NCBI GenBank assembly: GCA_963995525.1 | Contig: OZ023214.1 | Coordinates: 52,187,502 to 52,251,501, forward strand | Length of the DNA: 64,000 bases | Direction of reading: 5' to 3' | Source of the DNA: Escarpia spicata | Lineage: Eukaryota > Annelida > Polychaeta > Sabellida > Siboglinidae | In this document: in pieces, positions 28,901 through 40,900 of the stretch | How positions within the stretch are numbered: position 1 is the first letter of the stretch | How the letters are laid out: each line of letters begins with the position of its first letter | Program-made: the position numbers and the translations under genes | The notes under the pieces: model-generated | The model's input: the letters and a program-made list of their open reading frames with translations, nothing else | Database searches by the model: none | Told to the model about the DNA's origin: nothing

Positions 28901-31900
28901 CAAACTGCCTCCAACCAAATGAACACAGACATTTCATGCAGGAAACTTGTATTGTTACGTGTGAGATATAATTCAGGAAGAGTGAGAATAAGTCATCCCA
29001 TTTGTCTCCCCTATAAATTCTTACATTTTATTCCCCTACAGCCTCAATTGGCTCACACTACCCATGCAAAAATGGAAAATTGAATCATTAGCTTTTCAAA
29101 ATGTGTTATAAAAGGAAGATACATATTTCTGTATATCTTCTGTTTCATTTGTTACCTTTCCTGCATGAAATGTTGTACTGCCATTTGTATGCATTGTTAG
29201 TAAAGCCATTTACACCAGCACCCCAGGCTTCATAATATGAAGTCAAGCTGCACCAGTATTAAAGGCTACTCTATGCCACCCTACAGACACACAGAGGGGT
29301 GTGGGTAAATGACAACAGCAAGGTGACAGACATACACAATGTTACGACACAAACACACAGTGGGCAAACAAACTTCAGAATAATTCCTCTGTCAACTGAT
29401 TAAGAAATGTGGTATGCATACCGTGCGATAGTTTCACGAGGCGTGGCATCAACACAAGGCAGTGAAAAACTGTTCCTCCACACAAAACACTTTGTGTATT
29501 TTATGCAAACAGTTTGGTGCACAATGTGACACACAGCAGATATTGAACAACAGAGGAGAGAAGTTTATTGAAAAAACCTGCTGTAGGAAGGCAGAAAAGA
29601 AATCAATTTTCCACAGGACCCACTGATGACAGAAAGAATAGCATCCAGTGTAACCTTGGTGAATGAAAGCAGGAGTAGCATCTTTGAGTGCAAGCAGATG
29701 GCACGCAGCCAACATCATCAAACATCTGGTGAGAGGTCAGAGGAACTATTTTGTGAAGGTGTGTCACTTGAGGCATCCCAAAGACAACATCAAGATGTGG
29801 GCATTAGGGAAGACACAATGCACAGATGACAAGGGAGAAGTGTATTACTTGATGAAGAGCTTCGTGTTAAGGAGGGTCTCTGGTAGATAAGGCAGTCGTT
29901 TGATCTGGATGATCATGTCATAGAAGGAAGGCTGAAGTGACGCCGCAACACCATTCGCTATCATTACGGAGATCTGGACAGAAGAACACAGTACATGGCT
30001 TACTGCGGAACATCTGGACAGAAGAATACAGTACACGCCTTACTATGGGACATCTGTACAGAAGAACACAGTACACGGCTTACTGTGGGACATCAGGACA
30101 GAAGAACACAGTACACGGTTTACTGCGGGACATCTGGACAGAAGAACACAGTACACGCCTTACTGTGGGACATCTGGACAGAAGAACACAGTACACGCCT
30201 TACTGCGGGACATCTGGACAAAAGAACACAGTACACGCCTTACTGTGGGACATCTGGACAGAAGAACACAGTACACGGCTTACTGTGGGACATCTGGACA
30301 GAAGAACACAGTACACGCCTTACTGCGGGACATCTGGACAGAAGAACACAGTACACGCCTTACTGTGGGACATCTGGACAGAAGAACACAGTACACGGCT
30401 TACTGTGGGACATCTGGACAGAAGAACACAGTACACGCCTTACTGTGGGACATCTGGACAGAAGAACACAGTACACGCCTTACTGTGGGACATCTGGACA
30501 GAAGAACACAGTACACGCCTTACTGCGGGACATCTGGACAGAAGAACACAGTACACGCCTTACTGTGGGACATCTGGACAGAAGAACACAGTACACGCCT
30601 TACTGCGGGACATCTGGACAGAAGAACACAGTACACGCCTTACTGTGGGACATCTGGACAGAAGAACACAGTACACGGCTTACTGTGGGACATCTGGACA
30701 GAAGAACACAGTACACGCCTTACTGCGGGACATCTGGACAGAAGAACACAGTACACGCCTTACTGTGGGACATCTGGACAGAAGAACACAGTACACGCCT
30801 TACTGCGGGACATCTGGACAGAAGAACACAGTACACGCCTTACTGCGGGACATCTGGACAGAAGAACACAGTACACGGCTTACTGTGGGACATCTGGACA
30901 GAAGAACACAGTACACGCCTTACTGTGGGACATCTGGACAGAAGAACACAGTACACGCCTTACTGTGGGACATCTGGACAGAAGAACACAGTACACGGCT
31001 TACTGTGGGACATCTGGACAGAAGAACACAGTACACGGCTTACTGTGGGACATCTGGACAGAAGAACACAGTACACGGCTTACTGTGGGACATCTGGACA
31101 GAAGAACACAGTACACGCCTTACTGTGGGACATCTGGACAGAAGAACACAGTACACGCCTTACTGTGGGACATCTGGACAGAAGAACACAGTACACGGCT
31201 TACTGTGGGACATCTGGACAGAAGAACACAGTACACGGCTTACTGTGGGACATCTGGACAGAAGAACACAGTACACGCCTTACTGTGGGACATCTGGACA
31301 GAAGAACACAGTACACGCCTTACTGCGGGACATCTGGACAGAAGAACACAGTACACGGCTTACTGTGGGACATCTGGACAGAAGAACACAGTACACGGCT
31401 TACTGTGGGACATCTGGACAGAAGAACACAGTACACGGCTTACTGTGGGACATCTGGACAGAAGAACACAGTACACGGCTTACTGTGGGACATCTGGACA
31501 GAAGAACACAGTATACGGCTTACTGTTATACGGCTTACTGTGGGACATCTGGACAGAATAACACAGTACACGGTTTACTGTGGGACATCTGGACAGAAGA
31601 ACACAGTATATGGCTTACTGCGGGACATCTGGACAGAAGAACACAGTACTAGAACACATGTACTGCAGGATGACAGCTGGACAAAAAAGTCTTACAGTGA
31701 AAATCTACAACTTTAACACGGTCAAATGCACAATGTGCCACAAAATGTATCAAGTTCACTTTTTTTTTTCAATGTAAAGGTCTCAAAGCAGATATTTATG
31801 AAGTGTGCGTAACAAATGATATATTTACCGTTATAAAATTATGATATTTTAAACAAAATGCATGTCAACGATTGTTGTATTGTGTGTGATGGCTATTATT

Positions 31901-34900
31901 ACTAGTGTTGAGTTGTTAAGTCTAGTTAATGTTGAGTTCTAGCCACATCAGAATAAAATACCTAACACACTGCAACCCACTTAGTGGGTGATGAGGGGTG
32001 GTATTCACTTTACCCTGGCAACACCCGCACCCAATCACTTTGTCACGTGTGGTTAGAAATGCAAAACATTCACAATGCCTTGCTTTTATAATGTCAGTAA
32101 CTGTCACTACTAAACTAGTTTGTAGTCATAATCTGGCATGTGAAACATACATTATATATACAACTAGATATGTATATATATATACACTGTAGAAATGGGG
32201 TAGGGACGGGAAGAGAGTGCAAGAGATAGGAGGTGTGGAGATGGCGACTTATATTGCCAGGAAAAAAGGTCATGAAAATGATGTCGAGCCACGTGTATGA
32301 GTTATACACTGAAGTTATTACAGGCATGAAATAAAGTTTGACATACAATACATTAAGTAATAAAGTATTATTATATAACACATATATACACATATATACA
32401 TAACATTTATCAACTGAGTAGTGCATATTTACTTATTAAATTAACTTAATACATTTTGAAATGAGCTATTCTTATGATGAAACACTGCTCCAGCTGCCTA
32501 TTAACATTCCTTTAACACAATGCTATAAACTTGGTTTATTATATCAATGCAGACACAACCAAACAATACAGTTACTCTTAAAGAAATCAGATTTGGAAAC
32601 TTTTATTATCCTGAAAAATACAGACTAATCTCACATTAATCCTTAATAATTATCTACCTAAAAAAAATGTGTTCTAATTATTATAATATTGAATATTTGC
32701 AGCAAAAGACTGAAGTAAAAGTGAAAGTTGGACTTACCACACATGGAAGTATATGAGCTATCTGACCTGTCAGTTCAAAGACGATGACCGCTGTTGAGAT
32801 GGTGTGGGTGACACTGCCGGACAGTGCGGCCGCACCAACAATAGCATAGCCGCCTGGGACAATCGTCTGACCTCCAATGCCCCGTGGGAACCAGACCGCC
32901 ATACATTCGCCCATCAACCGGCCAAACGCAGCACCTACAAGCACAGGGAACTTGTCATTCTCTTTGTGACATACACACCTGTACAAAATGCAAACACATC
33001 AACTAGTTGATATATTTGCAGTTCACAAGCAAATGAAAGACTCCATGGTGATAACACAAACTGATGTATTCATAACAAAAGAATAACATTATTTCAGAGG
33101 AACGTTGTATTCACTGCAACGCCATGAATTAATTCCTTCATTTTATGTGTCTCTGGCACATTCTATATACCCCTGTATTCTAATAGGCAATTTAGTTACA
33201 AGTGTTAACACTTCAAAATTATGGTTGAAATGTACGACAGTAGCTGGGTATACATAGTTGATTTCTCTTACACTAAATGTGCAAATATAGACTCTGTTTC
33301 TCAGTATCCTTTTACTTCATAAAGACATGCAGTACTGTTTCTTTATACTGTTTACGTTTTATAACATGTTCGTCATGTGTGTCAATGTCACATATGCTTC
33401 AGGATTATTACTGAATCAGTAATTCCCTTACCTACACACCTGCAACATCCAGCGGACCCAATGCAGACATATTACTGAATATCACAAAGTCTGTTTGATA
33501 TGTTACAACTGTCACAAACAGCATTGGTGGTGTCACAAACATGGCAATAGAAAATGAGAGATGACCTATAAGCTAGTGGGATACACACCGATGGTAAAAA
33601 TAGGCATGAAGACGCCAGATGGTACAGGCAGTGCCGTCGCCATGGCAGCACCCAGAAACTGAAAGCAATAACATTCTCTATGAAATATAAAGCAGCTGTT
33701 AAATATACCAAAAGTGGCATCACACGTACACACCTAGATGAGCTGAAACAACTCTCGATAAACCAATGGTGTAGTGAGTGTTGTTGGCGCCTGGGTGCAA
33801 AACATCATTTAGCTCCACCAACCCCACCCTAATACATCCTTCCGACACCAACCCCACCCTAATACATCCTTCCGACACCAACCCCACCCTAATACATCCT
33901 TCCGACACCAATTTCACAACTACTTGCAAAGTTTAATGTAGTACGCTATTGCAAATAATGATGACCACCAAAAGTAAAGTTGACACTGCATGTCGAGGAG
34001 GCTGCACCACCCTCGCTTCACCACATTCTATCTCATATGAACTGTGAACTGTTCAAGGTAAAATAAATAATAAATCCCCTCAAAATGAACATATTTACAA
34101 AGACAAACAACTATATTCACACTTAGGGTAACTTAACATCAAGACCACATTTCTCATTTTGATTACTGTAAACTGGTAAATAACTTGCTCAACGTTAATC
34201 AAGTTCTTCAGTCACCCTATGTATACTGAGGAGGGCAAAATCATTAAGATGATCTTCTTCCAAAGATGCTCACAGATACAAAGATTTTTAACACAACTCA
34301 TCCGCATGACAATGAACACAACTCACCCTTGTGTCAATGAACCCAACTCACCCTCATGACAATGAACACAATTCACCCTTGTGACAATGAACACAACTCA
34401 CCCTTGTGTCAGTGAACCCAAATCACCCTCGTGACAACCCTTGTGACAATGAACACAATTCACCCTTGTGTCAATTAACCTAACTCACCCTCATGACAAT
34501 GAACACAATTCACCCTTGTGACAATGAACACAAATCACCCTCATGACAAACCTTGTGACAATGAACACAATTCACCCTTGTCACAATGACCACAATTAAC
34601 CCTCATGACAATGAACACAACTCACCCTTGTGACAATGAACCCAACTCACCCTCGTGACAATGAACACAATTCACCCTCGTGACAATGAACACAACTCAC
34701 CTTTGTGACAATGAACACAACTGACCCTCATGACAATGAACACAACTCATCCTTGTGACAATGAACCCAACTCACCCTCATGACAATGAACACAACTCAC
34801 CCTCGTGACAATTAACCCAACTCACCCTCATGACAATGATCACAATTCACCCTCATGACAATGAACACAACTCACCCTCGTGACAATGAAAACAATTCAC

Positions 34901-37900
34901 CTTCATGACAATGAACACAACTCACCCTCGTGACAATGAAAACAATTCACCTTCATGACAATGAACACAACTCACTCTCATGACAATGACCATAACTTAC
35001 CCTCATGACAATGACCACAACTCACCCTCATGGCAGTGAACTTACCCTCATGACAATGAAGCAGATAAGAGTAAGGAAGATGTTGTTGGTAGGCCCGGCC
35101 CAGCGCTGCAATATCTCTTTCTCATTGACATTGAGATACACCGTCGGGTCTGACCACGTCACGTTGGTGAACAACTCATCAAGGGCCTCGCCATTGGTCA
35201 ACTGAAGTTATGTGATTCATGACCTCAGTCAGAGACAGTCCAGTTCAGCCTAGTTCATTTATTACATCTCTCAATCATCTGCACCAGAGGCTGTTTTACA
35301 TGCACTCACATGCATACAAAACAATAAACAAACAAACAAACAAACAAATACATAATTACCAAATTTAAACTTAATATTAACAAATACTTTTATGTGAGTG
35401 ATGACTAAGCTATAAAATAATTTATTATATATAATAATTATATTCAATAAAAATGTAACTTGCTATAGAAAACAATAAAACTAACAACTGTACATCAAAG
35501 CAGTGTTCAACATAAGTGCGGGCCTTCGCTATTATCTATTATCCTGTGTATACTATTTGAAATATGTCACATTCAATTTTAACGGTTCGTTGGTGAAAAT
35601 TCAAATTGCCAGCAATGCTTTGGACTTATAATATATATATATATATATATATACACTAGAATAACTATTTTTAAGGTATAACATAATTAAAATGACGGCA
35701 GCGATTTGACTGCTGGGATTGCTGGGCCTTCAAATCTTTATGTCGGCCCCACAATATTTTGAGGTTACAGGCCCGGTTGGCCTTTGACATTTTGAGCCTT
35801 ATGTCGAACACTGCATCAAAGTAGAATATATATATATACATATATATATATACATATTTACATATATACAGTGTCCATACAAGACACGTGGCACCACCTA
35901 CCCGCCCTGCATTGAACTGCCCCAGTCCGCCGGGGTAGTTCACTGTTGCAATGAGAAACATCACCGATGCTGGGAAGATGAAACGACTGGAGAAACACAA
36001 CACCACATGACACTGTTAGTTTTGTTTGTTGAAGAATCTCACCATCAGTCACTTCAGGCCATGCAATTATTGATGTCAGTGTTACATCATAGAGCATTTA
36101 AGAAGCTACACTTTATACAAAATGCTAAGTTCCTGTTAAACTCTATTATTGCCCTATATAGCTGATGCAGGAGGAGAGGAGGAGGAGGGAAGAAGGAGGG
36201 AAGGATGAGGGAAGGAGAAGAGGAGGAAGGAAGGAGAAGAGGAGGAGGGGAGGAGGAGAGGAGGAGGGGAGGAGGGGAGGAGGAGAGGAGGAGGAGCGAA
36301 GGAGGAGGGAAGAAGGAGGGAAGGATGGGGAAAGATAAGGGAAGGAGAAGGGAAGGAGAAGAGAAGGAGGAGGGAAGGAGAAGAGTAGGAGGAGGGAAGG
36401 AGGAGGGAAGGAGGAGAGAAGGAGGAGGGAAAGAGAAGAGAAGGGGGAGGGAAGGAGAAGGGAAGGAGGAGAGAAGGTGTAGGGAAGGAGGAGGGACGGA
36501 GGAGAGAAGGAGGAGGGAATGAGGAGGGAAGGAAACAGAGAACTTGCTTCTTCTGCAGGAAAGCCTTTAGTTTCTTCTGGCTTCGGATGAACGTCACAAA
36601 CTTGCGGTGCGTGTACACAAAGAGAGCGCCAGCGAAGCCACACGCAATACTGCAAGCAAACACCAACACTTGACAATAACATGAGTAGTGGATAATACTG
36701 CCAACAAACACCAATACTTGACAACAACATGAGTAGTAGATAATACTGCCAGCAAACACCAACACTTGACAACAACATGAGTAGTGGATAATACTGCCAA
36801 CAAACACCAACACTTGACAACAACATGAGTAGTGGATAATACTGCCAGCAAACACCAATACTTGACAACAACATGAGTAGTGGATAATACTGCAAGCAAA
36901 CACCAACACTTGACAACAACATGAGTAGTGGATAATAATGCCAGCAAACACCAATACTTGACAACAACATGAGTAGTGGATAATACTGCCAGCAAACACC
37001 AATACTTGACAACAACATGAGTAGTGGATAATAATGCCAGCAAACACCAATACTTGACAACAACATGAGTAGTGGATAATAATGCCAGCAAACACCAATA
37101 CTTGACAACAACATGAGTAGTGGATAATAATGCCAGCAAACACCAATACTTGACAACAACATGAGTAGTGGATAATAATGCCAGCAAACATCAATACTTG
37201 AGCAACAAAACAAGTAGTGGAAATTACTGCAGGTAAATATAAATAAATTACAGGTGTAGTGGAAAATAATACAAACACAAATATTGGATAATAATGAAAG
37301 CAATCACAAACAGTGAACAATATTGCATGTTAACACAAACAGTGAACAATTAAGATTGAGGAGGTATGCAGTGATATGCACTAAACACTATACAGTAGTG
37401 GTGACTCAGTGACTCAGTGAAGCCCGCACTTACCCAATGACACCAAAGGCAATCAGCTCTACAACATCAAATGGAAATTCCTGTCGTAGATTTGTCTTGA
37501 ACAGTGCTGTGATCGTCTCTGAAAGGAAACAGCCACATTGAACTACTCAGGTAAAATAGGGCGTGAATTCATAATAGCATCAGTGCATAAATACCCTCTA
37601 ATAAACCACTAAAAGGCTAAGTTTTTATACAGTGCAGTATCCAGTCCTCGGGACTGCTCAAAGCGCATTACACTTTACTCCCTGGCAGACCTGTTCAATC
37701 GAACACCATCTCGACTTCTCTGGGAAGCATCCAGCCACGCTGCAATTAATGCGCAAAGACTATTCATACACAAATATCCACCACTTGCCCAAGGTTCGAC
37801 ACCGCAGCACAGGATTCGAACCCGGGTTCTCTCAGTCGAGAATTTGAAGCTCTAGCTACTACACCACTGGTGTCTATACACTGGTCCTGCCATATTGAAA

Positions 37901-40900
37901 TGACTACAGTGCAAGTTAAGACGGCCAAACTTTTTCGTACATACCTTCACGACTGAAGATGATCGCAAGAATTCTGAAGACGAGGGCGCCACATACAGCT
38001 GAGTAGAATCCTCGCCAATAGTTGCGCACCGCAAAGTAGCTTGCTGTTACCTCAATGCTGAACAACACACCTGGCAAACAAACACACCAGTCTCAACACA
38101 CTGTTATCACAAATAAATGCATCAATCTAAACACATTTGTTGATGAATCCTGAAAATTATGTTAATATCAGCAACAAATATACATAAGACGGAATGGCTG
38201 AGAGCGTCACATGTGCTGCAGCCAGTTTATAAGCTTGATGGTTCTGGTTCATAGGCAACCAGCATCCAAAAGTCGGTGGTGTGTCTGTTTCATCACAATG
38301 GCGCTGTCTGTAATATCCTAATATCCTTAAGACATTAACATGATGTGGAAAAAACTTATGTTTCTGAAAACAGTAAATTTAAAATGTTGGTATTTATTAA
38401 ACAGCAAGCTAGTCGCTGTTGTCCCAAGGGATTCACCTCCGATGGGTGCAGCGAATGTACACGCGACCCCAACCGCACAAGCAGCTGCTAACATCTCATT
38501 GGTCCGTGATTCATTCTACAACACACGTATTACACAGTTTCAAACTGAGGCTTAACACTTTTACATGCACAAAATAATATATATTAACACTTTTACATGC
38601 AATATACATTAACACTGTTACATGCAACATATTTTAACACTTACACGCATTATACATTCGTCTCATTTTCTATCAATGTGCCTTTGTTTTGCAGCTTTGT
38701 TTAAACAACCATTAGTTACCTTAATCAGATTAACTACTACTAAATGGTAACACAATAGCAGTCAATGTTTCAAGTAGGCAACTTAAAGCTGCTGAAACGT
38801 TACTAAGATAAATCATATTGACAGTTTGTTGAACATCTTTAGAACGTGACGTTTAGTGTATTGATTTAAGCCATTTAACGTACTAAATGGTTTTTCTTGG
38901 CCAAAATTACATACAACACAAAAATAATAAATTATTTATTCAATCAGCAAGATAGTTTTGTGAAGACCAAACAAAATGGTTTGTTTTCAGACGAATCCAA
39001 TATCTCAATGCAGCAGGTTTGCTGATTACATGCCTGCATTAAGAATACAGTGTTGACATGATACTGAACAATAGTGGACTGACCTCATAGATGCCAGTCA
39101 CAGAAGTGATGAATTTACTCAGAAGAGTTGCTGTGATGCTGGCAACATGCACAAATGGACCCTGTAATAACAACATCAATATACCACGTGGTAAACAACA
39201 GTTACAAGATATATACAATTTTAGTAGCAGGTAAATTTATCTATCTTTGTAAATTTAATAACAATATTTGCGCAGAAATATCTGCAGGGCTAGCAACATA
39301 AAAAAAACAATGTATAACTGAATAAGTTTAGAGTTTCATGCACACATATAGCAAACACATGTGATGAGTTGGCACCAATCTTAAGACCCTCAAATCTGAA
39401 AGAAGAAAATTGCATGTGTACGTGATTTTAATCAAGTGAAAACATTTGCAACAGCAGAGTTATACTAAAGACTGAGTCTGTTTGCATGGTATGCAGGTAA
39501 CTCCTTAGTTTCACACGTTTTTAAGAAGGAATACATCTTGCCTCTTTGCCAATGGGCAGGCCACACCCTAGCGATGTACACAGTCCAATGATCTTGGCTA
39601 TGAGAGTGCGCAGTGTGAGGTATTCCTTGAGCACAACACCTCGCAGGATCGTCTTCATCTCAGGGATACCAGAGCCTGGCAGCACAAACAAATCAAACAG
39701 CAATGATTCAATTAATAATATTATATAATATGTTATGAATCTACGTTTAATTAATATGTGCTATTTTTGAAGTTCACATTTCTCTCTCATAGATGACATT
39801 TTGTTGAAACACTGACATTTCATCCAATACTGTCTATGATTTTATAATCTTAAAGGTTGGCAAATTACTCCAGAACAAGATACTCTAAAAAGTGTCCTAC
39901 AAGCTACATGACCCTACACCCTCTGAACCTGCTAACAACATCTGGGACTGAAAGCAATAACTTACCTATTGCATTAGGTCCGACGAGATGAACAAAGCCA
40001 GAGGAGAAACAGATGAGTACAATGGGAAATAATATCCATAGCACGAACTGTAAGACTGGCATACCCTCCGATGAGTCATATAGCCACTTCCTCGCTGAAA
40101 CACAACAACCAATAGAGTCAATATCCACAGCAGGAACTGTAAGACTGGCATACCCTCTGATGAGTCATATAGCCACTTCCTCGCTGAAACACAACAACCA
40201 ATAGAGTCAATATCCACAGCAGGAACTGTAAGACTGGCATACCCTCCGATGAGTCATACAGCCACTTCCTCGCTGAAACACAACAACCAATAGAGTCAAT
40301 ATCCACAGCAGGAACTGTCAGTCTGGCATACCCTCCGATGAGTCATACAGCCACTTCCTCGCTGAAACACAACAACCAATAGAGTCAATATCCACAGCAG
40401 GAACTGTCAGTCTGGCATACCCTCCGATGAGTCATACAGCCACTTCCTCACTGAAACACAACAACCAGTAGAGTAAATATCCACAGCAGGAACTGTAAGA
40501 CTGGCATACCCTCCGATGAGTCATACAGCCACTTCCTCACTGAAACACAACAACCAGTAGAGTCAATATCCACAGCAGGAACTGTAAGACTGGCATACCC
40601 TCCGATGAGTCATACAGCCACTTCCTCGCTGAAACACAACAACCAATAGAGTCAGAAACAAGAAGAACCAACAAACAACAAGAGCCAAAAACAACATGAG
40701 CCAAAAACAATAAGAGCCAATTATAAGACATCAACTTCAGTGGAACACCATGGCGCATTGGCTAGCACGTTGACTAGAGACTGTCAATCAAGAGAACCTG
40801 GGTTCGAATCCTGTGCTGCGGTGTCGAACATTGGGCAAGTTCGTTCACTCTATGTTGCTCCAGTTCACTCAGCTGTATGAATGAATACCTGGCTGTAGAC

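Noticed and set aside
29449..29890. Additional exons next to exon 15a
   Set aside because: Open frames overlap exon 15a on the opposite strand or extend past its donor; none shows channel or other family sequence.
29937..31716. Three overlapping frames of 438-573 codons
   Set aside because: A 40-bp unit without stops cycles through all frames. This is repeat sequence, not protein.
36541..36548. GTTCTC as the exon 10 donor
   Set aside because: It would leave exon 10 in phase 0, whereas exon 11 needs phase 2 to read [10 protein letters not shown]. The GCAAGT four bases earlier fits phase and family length.
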